64,000 bases of DNA. Origin: Myxocyprinus asiaticus. Its lineage: Eukaryota; Chordata; Actinopteri; Cypriniformes; Catostomidae. The stretch is taken from the NCBI RefSeq assembly GCF_019703515.2, contig NC_059347.1:22256501-22320500 (forward strand), given 5' to 3'. The notes beneath the pieces were generated by a model that saw only the letters and a list, made by a program, of their open reading frames with translations, ran no database searches and had not been told where the DNA came from. Both the position numbers and the translations under genes were made by a program. Below are positions 11,513 through 23,450 of the stretch, one piece after another (the first letter of the stretch is position 1; each line of letters starts with the position of its first letter).

Positions 11513-12496
11513 CAGTACAATTTAGCTGTGCAGCATGGCTATCTTTACTGCTACAGCCAGATACAAAACAATCAATCACAAAGCAATATTTTTTGTTGTC
11601 ACAATGCACCTTTAAGGTTTGTGTTTGAAGGAAGGATGCAGCTCTGAAGCTAGACCGGAATTTTTTTAAACATAGCACTCAATTACTGAGTCTGTTAGCA
11701 AATCTTGAACAGCTAACAATCAGAGAAGAATGTGGGATATCAATAATAGGCTATTCAGTTTGGACTGAGGAGTTTTGAAGAAAGGATTTTTGCAGGAGAT
11801 GCATACAGCTCCCAAACCTGGTCTCTGATCTGTACTTGAGTCGGACCACACTGGGGAACGAATGGAACCACTTTAGTTTGGCATAAACTCATACTGCACC
11901 TACTGATCACATTATTCATACAGACAATCAAAATCTCCACCAATCACTGAATGTGTGACCCAATCACAATGCCAGAAGTGAGTGGACTTTGGCAAAATAG
12001 GTTGGACCTCTATTTCTGTGCCTATACTCAAAGCTTAACTATTATTTTTTTTATAATTTTGTACTAACTCTGAAATAGCCAAAAATTAATGCTTTTTTTT
12101 TTTTTTAAATCATAAAAACATCAGATTTACAGTAAGTAAACAATTAGTTAAAATTCAACTGATTCATGAAAATTAATCAAACTTATCAACTCTAATTTGT
12201 GCTTGTGAAATTTAAATCAGAAATACTATTAAAATATCTGTTTTAACACACTCATAATTGCCAGTCATGATACAAGGAAGGATCTCACACTTTTTAGGAA
12301 ATTTAATGGCCAAATAAAAAGTGGATTAAAATCACTGTGATATTCATGATGCAGTTTTAATCACCAACAAATTGATTGCAAATATATTGTGAATATATAT
12401 TATAGCCTTCAGTTTTACATTCAACTGCTCACTTCATTGTACAATAAATCAACCAAGCAATCTTTTCACAATACACCATCAATGATCACTGTGACA
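11513..12496. other. AT-rich sequence, nothing recognised
   Basis: No supported gene or repeat boundary. It contains T-tracts near 12092-12106 and scattered short frames without domains. Confidence 0.5.
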
Positions 12497-13080
12497 TCCC
12501 AGACTCATCTCACAGTGAAATCAGAAACAGTAGGTTGACGTTTCTTTAGCTAAATTCGGTCTGTGCTTACCAAAATAGGAAACACTGCCCTCAGTGGCAA
12601 AATTGGTAATTATTGTTGGGTGTTTGGGCACGTGTAAGCTCCACTTTCCAAGTAGGTATAGCTGCATGCCGGAGACCTACATATGGGGGCAGAATCTCCA
12701 AAAGGGGGCGGGGTTACTCCAAATGGGGTCATGGTTACTACAAAAGGGGGCTGTGCCAACTCCAAAAGGGGGCATCACTTCCACTCACGGTTAAGGTTAG
12801 GGAAAGGGTAAGGTAAGGGGCTCTCTATATTTTCAATGTCGATTTGGAGGGACCGGCCCTTTTTGGAGCAATACCTGCAGCTATACCCCTCTCCCAAATT
12901 CCAGGTGAAATGTTCACGTATAGGCGCCAAAATGAGTTGTGAAGTGAATTGTTTTCAGCTGTACAGGCTGTAATGCAGTGAAGAGGAATGCATATTTTAT
13001 AAACTGTATCCCCCAACCCAAACCCTAAACTTAAACCTATCAGCGGAGTAATGTTATAGTGGAAAATGCAACCTCAGATT
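12497..13080. repeat. dispersed repeat family X, copy 1 (interrupted)
   Basis: It begins GACTCATCTCACAGTGAAAT and matches the copy at 34372-34925 over several blocks: AGAAACAGTAGGTTGAC, then AGCTAAATTCGGT, the CCAGGTGAAATG block and GAGGAATGCATATTTTATAA. It also shares an AACCCAAACCCTAAAC stretch. A smaller element (12655-12889) interrupts it. No coding potential. The class is unassigned; the TGATCTCAC start is recalled from common fish DNA repeats. Confidence 0.65.
12655..12889. mobile_element. small nested element with CCAAAAGGGGGC repeats
   Basis: GGTATAGCTGCA at the left and TGCAGCTATACC at the right are inverted repeats. Inside are four imperfect copies of a CTCCAAAAGGGGGC-type unit about 20-25 bases long (near 12697-12775). 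The comparison with copy 2 of family X, which lacks this block, supports an insertion. Confidence 0.55.
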
Positions 13081-13573
13081 TGCACTTGGCACTTTTTTTC
13101 CCCTTTTTTTTCCTGAGCTTATTGTAGTTTTTCTGTGGATTTCCATTTTCAATTGTTTCATTCAATATATATATATATATATAATTTTTTTTATTTTTTT
13201 TTACTTCTGTTAAATTATGAACTATGTTTTGCACAAACAAAACAACTGAATGCACCTAAGCTGCAAGTGTTTTGGCAGTACAAGTGACAGCTATTTCAAT
13301 GCCAGTAATGCACAATAAATTTAAACTGAATGCCAGTGAAAGAGAAAATGTGTGTACAGTATTTATATAAAAAGTTAATTTGTTCGATATTTAAACTATG
13401 TAATGTACAAGCCACATCAGTTTGTTTGAAACAAGGTTAACATTAATAAACAAGTAACAGTTCACATGAACCGTTGACCAATTGCAAACAAAATGATTTA
13501 CGTAAAGACTATAAAGTATTACCAGCACGAATTGGAAATCCCAAACTAACCATGTTCTGTGTTTTATCTATAT
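13081..13573. other. AT-rich low-complexity sequence
   Basis: Contains T-tracts, an AT microsatellite at about 13166-13183 and further AT-rich sequence. No gene was seen. Confidence 0.5.
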
Positions 13574-14149
13574 GGTGGCCCAGGGGTGCACAACACAACA
13601 AAATTAGCAAAGCAAATAAAAGCTGAAAGCACAATGCAATTAAGAGACAACACAACAAAATTAAGCGACTCCACAATTAAATTAAGCCAAGCAGAAAAGA
13701 AAAGGCTTAATTTTGTGGTTAACATTGTGCTGTGGCTTTATTTAGTTGTGTTGTGGCTTAATATTATGGAAGCCGTGAAGTGCAAATTAAAGAAGAATGA
13801 AGAAATAAATGATCAATCAATACATTTGAAAATAAAAATATGATTAAAAAAACTATTTATAAATGGACAAATAAAAAAAACATTAAAATTTGTTTATTTA
13901 ATTCATGTTTAAAAATTACATTTTATTTAACAACTAAATTGTGCATTAATAAATCATTAATTTAATTCAATAAATATAAAAAAATCACAATAAAATAGCA
14001 CATAAGTCTTTTTTAAATGCACCTTTTAAATTGTGTTTTTAAAAAGCATTTGGCAATTGCTTTTCTTCGTTTAATTGCCAGTTGGTTTTCTTCATCCATT
14101 TGCCAATGTTTTTTCATTTTTGTTTTACTTGGGCTTTTCTTTTTTCATT

Positions 14150-14279
14150 GGGCCCAAGCACTGAAAATGCAGAGGTCCTATTGTTCTTCTAAGGATTATT
14201 ATTAGGGCCCAAGCACTGAAAGTGCAGAGACCCTATTGTTCTTCTAAGGATTATTAGGGCCCAAGCACTGAAAGTGTGG
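14150..14279 (+). repeat. three tandem GGGCCCAAGCACTGAAA units
   Basis: Units start at 14150, 14205 and 14257 (periods 55 and 52, third partial). The first two carry GGGCCCAAGCACTGAAA followed by CTATTGTTCTTCTAAGGATT; the third breaks off earlier. They mark the left end of the repeat that occupies the centre of the foldback element. Confidence 0.8.
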
Positions 14280-16206
14280 AGTTTGCTGCACATGGAGGAT
14301 ATTTTGATGAGAACTCTTTGAAGTAGTTTAAGAAGTTCTGAATTTTTTTTTCAAATTGTAATAGTAATTTTTCACATTATTACATTATTCCCAACTTTTG
14401 ACCACCAGTGTATATTTAGTATATTTAGCATATATAGTTCTAACCAATCCAGACAACTTTCATAATTATAGTCAATAGGAAGTCAGCCATTTAGAATTTT
14501 CTGAAAATCGCAAGCTATGAACTTTTAAATACTCCTTCTAGGGGATTCATGTGACTGGCACCAAATTTGTGCAACATCATGCCAAGACATTGTAGATGCT
14601 AAATTGTGAACAGATTTTTTATATTTTGAACGGTGTTGCCAAGGTGCAGCAATAACTTTATGGTTAAAAATGTGAAACAGGAAGTTCCTTATATTTTCTT
14701 TGTGCATTGCATGATTTTGATGAAAATTCAGCTGTATGTTTGGTAGTGGGGGCTGATCACATTGATGTGGCTATTATGGGTCACAGTCATAGCACCACCA
14801 ATTGGCAGCAGGAAGTATGACACTTTTAACAGACTTAACAGAAATAGCACTCTCATGTTTACATTATTGCTTCAAAATTCTTTAGAATAATGTCAAGACA
14901 CTGCTGATATAAAATTGTAAAGGAATATTTGATATCTTAAACAGTGTTGCCATGACAATGCATTAAATGTTATTATTTCTTTCTTCGTGTTTTTGAGGGA
15001 CTTGGCATGTTTAAAATTTAATGACATTTTGCAAACACATCACTGGCCATTAGGGCTGGGCAAAAGTTCATGCATGGGCGTGTGTGCGTGTGTGTGTGTG
15101 TGGGGGGGGGGCTCTGTAGCAGCCCGTTTAAAATGGGCATGTAAGATGGCCTCTGTAGCACCCTCATTTTCACCTACAGTCACCAAAATTGGTACATATA
15201 TAGTTCTCATCAAGCCGGACAACTTTCTTTTTTTGGGGGGGGGGATTTTCTCCCTTTTCTCCCCAATTTGGCATGCCCAATTCCCAATGCACTCTAAGTC
15301 CTCATGATGGCGTAGTGACGCGCCTCAATCTGGGCGGCAGAGGACGAATATCAGTTGCGTCCACATCTGAGACAGTCAATCCAAGCATCTTATCATGTGG
15401 CTTGTGGAGCGTGTTACCTAGCGAGTGTGGAGGCTCATGCTATTCTCCGCGGCATCCACACACAACACACCACGTGCCCCACCGAGAGTGAGAGCCACAT
15501 TATAGCGACCATGAGGAGGTTAACCCAACGTGACTCTACCCAGCCTAGCAACCAGCAACTGGTTGCTTAGGAAGGCTGACTGGAGTCACTCAGCATGCCC
15601 TGGATTCGAACTTGTGACTCCAGGTGTGGTAGTCAGTGTCTTTACTTGCTGAGCTACCCAGGCCCCCTGCTGGACAACTTTCTTAAATATAGTTAATAGC
15701 TCCACCCAACAGAAAGTCAGACATTTTGGAATTTTTGAATATTGCAGTCTCTGAACTTTTAAATACTCATCCTAGATGATTCATGAGACTGGCACCACAT
15801 TTAGACAAAATTACTAACGTGAACAGATTTTTTATATTTTGAACGGTGTTGTCATTGCATGGCATTAAATTAATGGTGAAAATGGGAAACAGGAAGTGTC
15901 TCATATCTTCTGTGGGTAATGTGTGATTTAGATCAAAATTGAGATGTATATTTAGTCTTGGGGGCTAAACACATGGATGTGACTATTTTGGGTCATGGTC
16001 ATAGCGCCACCACCTGGCAGCAGGAAGTGTGGCTCTTACAATAAACTTTAAAATAGTCCTCTTATATTAACCCAAATTGCTTCAAAATTATTTAGAATAA
16101 TGTCAAATGCCAAATGCATGTGTCCACCTTGCATTATTTTCCAAAAGCCACTGGGTGGAAATGGACCCATGGTGCTTGGGCCTGTCATCCCTGCTTGCAA
16201 CTATAA
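14280..16206. repeat. internally duplicated dispersed repeat, unknown class
   Basis: Two related halves (about 14470-14900 and 15690-16100) share GAACTTTTAAATACTC, AACAGATTTTTTATATTTTG, the phrase GGGTCA(C/T)(A/G)GTCATAGC and GGCAGCAGGAAGT. The right end GTGCTTGGGCCTGTCATCCC then CTGCTTGCAACTATA mirrors the GGGCCCAAGCAC start. Similar GCTTGCAACTAT/GGGCCCAAGC repeats are common in fish. No ORF with a domain. A SINE interrupts it. Confidence 0.6.
15230..15668 (-). mobile_element. tRNA-derived SINE, copy 2
   Basis: On the minus strand the head has a good box A (TAGCTCAGCAAGTAAAG, about 15653-15637) and box B (AAGTTCGAATCC, about 15612-15601). A body of about 330 bases is shared with copy 1, and an A/G-rich 3' tail lies next to 15230. 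The flanks are GCCGGACAACTTTCTT (15214-15229) and GCTGGACAACTTTCTT (15669-15684), 15 of 16 identical. It inserted into the internally duplicated repeat at the centre of the foldback element, so it is younger than that repeat. Confidence 0.88.
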
Positions 16207-17210
16207 AATTGAAATTGCTTTTGTTTGTACATTTAACGAACAAGTTTTAAAAATGCCGTTGGACAGAAGGTCAGTCAGTGCAGAAAAGCATTTGGTCTGG
16301 CGGCTGCTGCAGACCGGAGGTCTGACAGCTTTCTCCAGTAGCTCTGTACCTTGAATACCGGTGGAAAGGGAAGCAAATGGTGGCTGCATGCTTTCCGTTA
16401 GAGGCACGCGTCGGGGGGCTCATTCTGTTGACTGCATCGTGGTTAACGGCTCCCTTCCATTGTGCACACTGTAACAAGTGATTAACTTTAACTTCTGATG
16501 TGGTTTGTGGCTGTTTCTTTTGAGTGGGTTTCATAGAGCATGTAAACTGCTCATACCTCTATCAATAACCATCCAATCACAGGCCTTCTTACATCTCCTC
16601 GAGTGACACATGGGAAAGGGGGTGAGTCGAAAGTTCAATGGTTGCTCCCAGGAGTCAACTGTCCAATGGCATTTTATACTCGACTGTCAAATGGAGAAAG
16701 AAAAGCCAAAGTAAAACGAAAAAGAAAAGCCATTGGCAAATGGATGAAGAAAAGCAAATGGCAAATAAATGAAGACAAGCAATTGCCAAATGCTTTTTTA
16801 AAATGCAATTTAAAGGTGTGTTTAAAAATGACTTTTTAATGTGCTATTTTATTGTTAAATTTAATTGCATTTTAAACATGAATTAAATACATGATTTATT
16901 AATGCACATTTTTATTGTTAAATATAATTTAAATGTGTCTATTTATTTATAAATTGGTTTATTTATCCACGTATTAATTTTCAAATGAATATATTGATAA
17001 TTTATTTCTTCATTCTTTTTTAATCGGCACATCACAGTTTCCTTATAATATTGTTGTGTTGTGTTGTGGCTTAATTTTGTTGTGTTGTGGCTTATTTTTT
17101 GTGTTGTGCCTTTATCGTTGTGTTGTGGGTTAATTTTTTTTCTGTGTTGTTGCTTTTCTGTTGTGTTGTGGCTTAATTTTGATGTGCTATGCAATCCTTG
17201 GCCACTATAT

Positions 17211-17578
17211 TCAGCAGACAAAGGACAGGACCTAAGCTCTAGGACATCATCATATGTTAAGGTAGAGATCACAGTTTTCTTAATCAAAATAATTAGCCTA
17301 CACATTTCTGTAAGTATACATACAACAGAAAGAAGCTGTGGTTATTTTGCGTGCACTACACTGTAGAGTAGCACTATTTAGTAGATTGGCCAACATGTGT
17401 GCCTGTGTTTAATTCTCCTAAAAACTCACACCAGATCATCTTTATATAGCTAAATCTACCCATAAGTACAGATCACTTTTTTATCAGAGAAGGCATGTAG
17501 AAGCAATCTAATCATAACCCATACAATGCATGGGTCCACCGTCTCTATGATACACCACATTCACATTTATTGACAAGG
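17211..17578. other. short intronic stretch, nothing recognised
   Basis: No ORF with a domain, repeat terminus or splice signal that can be supported. Confidence 0.5.
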
Positions 17579-17688
17579 GCTGCATTTCCCAAAAGCATCG
17601 TAAGGCTAAGTAGATCGAAGAGACCATTGGCGCCAGTGGTCTCTTCGGTCAGCTTAAGCTTGCGATGCTTTTGGGAAACGCAGCTCAG
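17579..17688. mobile_element. palindromic MITE, GGCTGCATTTCCCAAAAGCA ends
   Basis: The left arm GGCTGCATTTCCCAAAAGCA is mirrored by TGCTTTTGGGAAACGCAGC on the right. A second inner pair (AGAGACCA, TGGTCTCT) surrounds the centre, so nearly the whole 110 bases can fold. This palindrome is recalled as widespread in teleosts. It has no coding capacity. Confidence 0.75.
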
Positions 17689-20600
17689 GACAGGCTGTGT
17701 AAACACTCACGTTCAAAGCTTCTTCAGAATAATTCTCAGAAGGAAATCACTCACAGAACTCTGGTGGTTGATACAGTACATTAAGTTTGATTTATTTTTC
17801 ATTGGTTTATTTTTTTTCCCCCTCACTTGTGATTCTTAAATATATTACAATTAAATTTAATTCCTTAGAGGTGAATTACAAACCGGTATTACAAATATAT
17901 TAAAGCAATGCATTAGAGTGATATTCCCATCCCAAACTCCAATTGTTGCTTGTTGGGATGCTTAAACAAACTGAGCAATGTTTTCATAGTGACAAGGAGC
18001 CAGTGTTTACACTTTTTGGGCAATCAACCAATGAATGGATTCCTTATTGTTGTCTCAGACATCACCTATATGGTAATTATTAATGTTATAAAATTGTTAA
18101 GTTTAACCCAAATAAAGACTTATTGAAGTAAGACCTTTGATGTGAGATTGAGAAATACTTTCAGCACTTTGTACTGATGCCCACATAAAACATGACCAGT
18201 GGCAGATATCCATTTCTCCACAGACTGCTCTTAGAAGAAAAACCTGAATTACAACTGAACCACAATAACATAAAGACACAAAACAGCAGTCTTCACATAC
18301 TGGCACAACATTTCTTATGGGACCTTGTCATTTTAACTGCTCCCAATCTAGAGATTACTGATGACAGCATTTATGAAAGCTGAACTGCTGGTGAATATGT
18401 TTCCCCCATCTCTCCTCTTTATCCGCCAAAAAAATAACATCTTGTGTTGGAAGAATTCCACATAGAATTTGTGGTAATGGGAAAGACTGTGCAGAAATAA
18501 CTTTCACTGACAAACTGCTGTAGTTTAATGATGAAACAATCAGTGTAATTGGAAAAGATGTGCATTTTGTCTGATCATGGTCTTCTGATGGTAGTGGTAA
18601 TGATAATTCTCTAGGCACCATGGTGGTGGAACTGTCGTGGGGCAAGATGAATTTCATACATTAAAAGTGTATGAATGTGAGATCATCTGCTTTTGTGTGA
18701 AGATGGATGAGCTTACACAAGATGCTGAAGAAGAAAAGTGATGGTCACTATATATCAATAATTAACAGTAGTGATTCAAAATTGTAGCCGCCTCACTACA
18801 GACATAATTAAATGTGGGTGCAAATCAAAATAAACACTGTCCTATTTATTGTCACCTGTCTCATGCTAAGTGTCCATACCAAGACCACTGAAGGAATTAT
18901 TTTATTTAGGAGTATCATGGTTTTGATTTTGTATCAAAATGAAAGCTTCAGCACTAGCTGTTTGACTCCCAGTGGCCAATGGCACATAACTCCCACTTGA
19001 GGTGTGGACAGTAATGAGATGGCCAGTAGCAATACTGTTAATAACTGCAAGCAGGAGAGCAAATATCTATTCTAATATCATCATGACGTCAATGGTCATG
19101 GCTCAGCATATATTAATGGGTCAATATTAGGTGGATATTTTGCCATTTTGTTTGTATGGTTTATCCATGGTGTGGAGCATTATATTAATGGTGCAAGTAG
19201 AATGCTACTTGGCCAAAAATGTTGTGATGCCACACTGAATTTAGTTACTTGTCAGAAATAATATTAATAATTATATACTCTCAACTGTTGTAACTATGAT
19301 TACATTGCAATAGCAAGAGTCTGGACAAAATAGGTGGAATATTCCAGGTGAAATACAACTTGAGTAATCAAGAACATGTGTGGCATGCTGTGTGGTAATT
19401 ATAACAAAAAGTGTGTATAGTAATGCTCTTACAATGGAAGTCTCTGGGGTGAATGCACCAGAAATGTTACAAGAAGGAATAATGAATATGTCATGTTAAA
19501 GCACTAAAAAAAAATAAAAAAAATAATAATACAACAAAACATTATATAGGCCTAGTTTGTAAAGTTTCCTTATCCTTTTGAAGTCGGCACTTATTGTTAC
19601 CAAACTACTTTGGTGAATTTTGCTTTGTTTAAATGTGCTTTACAGATAGTAATGTCACGTTCCTTCTTGGTCTCCTTGCATGGATATCATTCACCTGTTA
19701 AAAGTTACCAGGTTTACCCACTTTACATGGTCATGGCACACAGTAAGATTAAAGATTAGTTTACAACTTTGCCCTGATCAAGGTTAGTAAGCAATCACAC
19801 CACTGTACACACAATGTAATGTTTAAGCAATGTGCTTGTTGTACTTTCGTACAAGTGTGAGAGTTTCATATTTGAAATGTTTATTTGCTCTTTTTTTCTT
19901 TAATATAAACAGCTGAGGAGACAGGTATCAGATTGTACATGTTGTGTCCTTCCTTGCAAATTATGGAGCGCCAAATCAAATTATCAGAAACATTTGCTTG
20001 TTTTCACTCCAAGATTTTCCATAGAAATTATGATCTCTGCCCTATTATCTCAGTTGTGCTTATTTGATCAGTTCACGGTTTAAAAATATTATTGTGCACT
20101 ATCTGGGCCCGAACAAAGATAATAAAACAGGTTATGGTGTAAAGTGTAATGCAGTAGAAAAGGTCAGATGACCGTTTTAACTTTTTTTCCATACCACATG
20201 CATTCACCTGAAGAGCGGCTATGTTTTATGTGGGATTTCCATAGGTATGTATTTTTCCCTAACTGGAAATACAAACTAATGTCAGGCCTCTATTAATGAA
20301 CATGCAACAAACATTGATTTAGTGCATTTAGGGTGTGTGCTCCATTCTTCTTAACAATAATTACAATTAAAACCTATTCGTGAATTACTGCATAAACTAT
20401 TGTTTTAAATCACACAGGCTTTTCTACACAAGACATTTAAACTAGGGGACCTAATTTATATTAGGTGTCTTTAACTACTGTAATGAACTGGCCATGGAGA
20501 CGGTGTTAGCATCCATGTGCTGAAAGTTTATTATGAACACAAGCAAACAATCCAAATCGGCAGGCAAATAGAGGTAGTCGTAAAGAAAGCGGTATAATTC

Positions 20601-20759
20601 AATAAACCAAAAAGACAGTCCAACAAGGCAAACAAAACAAAGGGGTATCCAAAAGGCAGTAAATCCAGGAAAAGAGGCAATAGTCATAACATGAAAACAA
20701 TCAGCAAAGGCAATGGAAAAACGCTTGTTAAGGCAGGGTAAACTGGCAATACTTTAAAA
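17689..20759. other. 3 kb intronic stretch with no recognised feature
   Basis: Largely AT-rich and without repeat boundaries I could identify. Frames at 18355-18657 and 20475-20687 (minus) have no known domain. An A-tract lies near 19505-19523. The 20475-20750 part has purine-rich text (CAAACAATCCAAATCGGCAG) that may be an unrecognised retroelement fragment. Confidence 0.45.
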
Positions 20760-21417
20760 AATTACTATTACAATTGACTACTTTATGTAATTAATACTTA
20801 AACTACTTCAAAGAGGTCTCATCAAAAAATCCTCCATGTGCAGCAATGACAGCTTTGCAGATCCTTGGCATTCTAGCTGTCAGTTTGTCCAGATACTCAG
20901 GTGACATTTCACCCCACACTTCCTGTAGCACTTGTCATAGATATGGCTGTCTTGTCGGGCACTTCTCACGCACCTTACTGTCTAGCTGATCCCACAAATG
21001 CTCAATGGGTTTAAGATCCATAACACTCCAATTATCTGTTGTCTAATGTCTGTGTTTCATTGCCCACTCTAAACTTTTCTTTTTTTTTTATGTTTCAAAA
21101 ATGGCTTTTTCTTTGCAATTCTTCCCATAAGGCCTGCACCCCTGAGTCTTCTCTTTACTGTTGTACATGAAACTGGTGTTGAGTGGGTAGAATTCAATGA
21201 AGCTGTCAGCTGAGGACACATGAGGTGTCTATTTCTCAAACTAGAAACTCTGATGTACTTATCCTCTTGTTTAGATGTACATCTGGTCTTCCACATCTCT
21301 TTCTGTCCTTGTCAGAGCCAGTTGTCCTTTGTCTTTGAAGACTGTAGTGTATACCTTTGTAAGAAATCTTCAGTTTTTTGGCAATTTCAAGCATTGTATA
21401 GCCTTCTTTCCTCAAAA
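20760..21417 (-). mobile_element. Tc1-like deletion derivative, copy A (truncated)
   Basis: Minus-strand fragments of a Tc1/mariner transposase lie in two parts. The N-terminal helix-turn-helix region (EIAKKLKISYKGIHYSLQR and GSDKDRKRCGRPDV, about 21405-21290) continues through KYIRVSSLRNR and TTVKRRL to about 21110. It then jumps directly to C-terminal sequence (the frame meaning PIEHLWDQ near 21010, and the C-terminal GGFFDE region near 20835). The catalytic core is missing. The same jump occurs in the copy at 58444-62309. The right end is cut off at 21417 where a gypsy leader begins. Confidence 0.8.
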
Positions 21418-22006
21418 CAATTCCGGCCCTGCATGCCGGCAGGTCTTCCCTGCCTTCTCGGACCTGGGAGGGAGACAAGGGGAGGAAAAAAAAAAAAGGA
21501 AAGGCCAACACTGAGCGATAGCGGGAGAGAGAGAGGAGAGAGAGAAACCCCCCAAAAAAAAACCAAAAAAAAAAAACTTACTCACTGGTTCTCTGATACA
21601 CCATAGCCTGGTCCTCAGTCACCCCTCAACCCTCTAGTGGATGACAGCCGCTCCTCCCCGGGTGGATCGGAGGCAGTCCTCCAGCCCCTGGCGGATGGAA
21701 TGCCCCGCTGTGTTTTGGTGGATGGTAGGGGTCTCCTCCGCCCCTGGCAGCAGTTCTCCCCGCTCGAGGATGGCGGTCTTCTCTTTGACCCGCCGCATTT
21801 TAGCAGCCGGTAGGGGTCTCCTTCGCCCCCGGCAGCGGCCCGACCGCTGCAGGCAATCGGTAAGGAGCCCCTCCTCCCCTCACGGTCAGCGGTCATTCCT
21901 CCGCTTTCAGGCGGCCGGGCTCCTCCGTCCCCCGGCGGATGACCACGTCTGCTCCTTTGGGGTGGATGGTAGTGGCAAGGACTCTACTACGGCGCATCCC
22001 TCCTCT
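21418..22006 (-). mobile_element. gypsy-like retrotransposon leader, GC-rich
   Basis: A GC-rich stretch unlike its AT-rich surroundings lies immediately downstream, in minus sense, of an LTR and primer-binding site. It contains imperfect repeats of a GGGGTCTCCTCCGCCCC(T)GGCAGC-type phrase (near 21728, 21812 and, weaker, 21928) and a purine-rich run near 21480-21550. The frames on both strands are repeats read through and show no gag or zinc-knuckle motif. It ends abruptly against Tc1 copy A. Confidence 0.6.
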
Positions 22007-22025
22007 TCCCGGGCTTCGGCACCAA
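22007..22025 (-). other. LTR retrotransposon primer-binding site
   Basis: In minus sense the sequence directly after the LTR end reads TTGGTGCCGAAGCCCGGGA. This has the position and form of a tRNA primer-binding site (TGGTGCCGAA followed by CCCGGGA), one base after the terminal ACA of the LTR. The primer tRNA was not identified. Confidence 0.7.
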
Positions 22026-22258
22026 TGTAACAGGGTAAAATGTAAAGGAGGCAGCGAGAACCAGACAAAGCGTCAAAGTAATATTTAATTAAACAAAAAC
22101 ACACAAACATAAACACATACAGGGCAGCTGCCAGTAGCTCTCTCTCTCTCCTGAACTGCCACCTCCGGCAGCCTTTATCCCTCTTGTCGGCTTGATTAGC
22201 CTGATTAGGGGCCAGGCGTGCATCATCACAGCCCAGCCCTGCCCTGCTCCTTGCCACA
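22026..22258 (-). mobile_element. gypsy-type LTR (5' LTR of fragment)
   Basis: In minus sense it starts TGTGGCAAGGAGCAGGG and ends TTTACCCTGTTACA, giving the TG...CA form, 233 bases. It is followed by the primer-binding site at 22007-22025. A TATA-like GGGATAAAGG and an AATTAAATATT stretch lie inside. A partial relative starting TGTGGCGAGCAGGGTGGGG occurs in minus sense at 39851. The internal genes are missing. Confidence 0.75.
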
Positions 22259-23450
22259 TGTACATAAATGTTGTTGCATTGTACTTACATTTTAAGTATC
22301 TGCAGGGTTGGGAGAGTTACTTTTTAAATGTAATCCGTTACAAATACTTATTACTTAGTAAAATGAAATCAGTAACATAATGCCGTTACATTGATAAGTT
22401 ATGTAATCAGATTACTTTTTTTGATTGCCTCAAGATCGCATTTGTGAATAAAGCCGAGTGAAAAGCAATATGTTCACGATGACTTTTAATCATACCTTCT
22501 GAATGCAAACAAACCGTGTTTGAATAATGTTATGAGTGATGTCGCTATTATTATATATAAGAAAAAAACATGAAAAAACAGGGATACTGACTCCTTAAGG
22601 CAGAATATGTTCAAATGTAGAACAACTCAGCATTTTTTACTAAATCAGGTGAGTCCTCTATCTGTTACAGAAAATAGTTTTTCTCATCAAGCAAATACAG
22701 TTAGAATAGATTCACTAAATTATGTCCTGGTTAACATTAAAAAAATCTGAGAGGATATACCTCAGATTCAAAAACACTACAAAGTTGAATTCTGCCATGT
22801 ATTGCAGTTAACATGTAGACTAATTGGTACTGACCATTCTTTAACTTCTGACTGCAATAGGTAGATCACATACTACTTTCATCATCATCATCATTATTAT
22901 TATTAATGCCATCTTGTTTTCAAGTATAGATTAAAATAGATTTAAACCTTTTTAGTGTGATTTACTTATTCCTACTTTCTATTAGTTTTAAAATGTTACC
23001 TTTGCCAGTATATCTCCCTCACCCATATTTTTGAACTGTTCTTAACAATACATTTATTATAAGTATCAAAATCAGATAAATTATCCATTGCACTTTTCCC
23101 CTATGAACTTAATTATATTTTCAATTCATTTGGAATTCATGTGTACAATCTGGATTTTTTTAACAAAGAAAAAAGAAATGCTGTCCCAATTACTGTTGTC
23201 ATTACAACATGAAAGCATTTCAGAGAACAAATTGAGACTTTCAACTGAAGATGGAAATGAGAAGTCACACTAAAGTTAATATAGCTAGACAGTAGGCGTC
23301 CCGTGTACCAGAATACTGGCCTTTCGCCGGGAGAGTGGTTGTTTCTCTGCTTCTTTTCCTGCTCCGAAAGAAAGATGGTCTGACAGCGAAATTAGGGAAC
23401 ACTGATGACTAATTTCAGCTATCCTTGCTGTTACAACCTGGCTCATAGGT
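22259..23450. other. AT-rich sequence with one repeat fragment
   Basis: The part at about 22306-22430 (GGGTTGGGAGAGTTACTTTT, then AATCCGTTACAAATACTTA) resembles a terminal part of a common fish DNA repeat whose partner end was not found. The rest is AT-rich with no gene; a TCATCATCATCA run lies near 22880. Confidence 0.45.

Larger units (their letters stand above)
13574..17204. mobile_element. large foldback element with minisatellite arms, copy 2
   Basis: The left end GGTGGCCCAGGGGTGCACAA and the right end GCAATCCTTGGCCA are inverted. Next come short arrays of CACAACACAACAAAATTAAG-type units (about 13590-13770) and the inverted TTGTGTTGTGGCTTAATTT units (17050-17180). Beyond these, non-repetitive arm sequence is also inverted: AAGAATGAAGAAATAAAT near 13791 matches the complement near 17005, and AAAAAGCATTTGGCAATTGC near 14040 matches the complement near 16785. 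Each arm is about 500-570 bases. CTATAT at 13568-13573 and 17205-17210 is a possible 6-bp target duplication. The middle holds another repeat and a SINE. Confidence 0.75.

Noticed and set aside
13018..13034. Telomere-like AACCCAAACCCTAAAC stretch, also at 34622
   Set aside because: It is an ordinary part of a dispersed repeat present in two copies, not a TTAGGG array.
15600..15660. tRNA gene suggested by box A and box B
   Set aside because: The boxes belong to the head of a SINE with a long unrelated body and target duplications; no independent tRNA cloverleaf.
18355..18657. Possible rasgrf2 exon 2
   Set aside because: No resemblance to the YYFTV...LELRC PH-domain continuation expected after exon 1.
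21641..22030. 129-codon GC-rich frame that looks proline/arginine-rich
   Set aside because: It overlaps an LTR-linked leader with phrase repeats and is open on both strands for compositional reasons.
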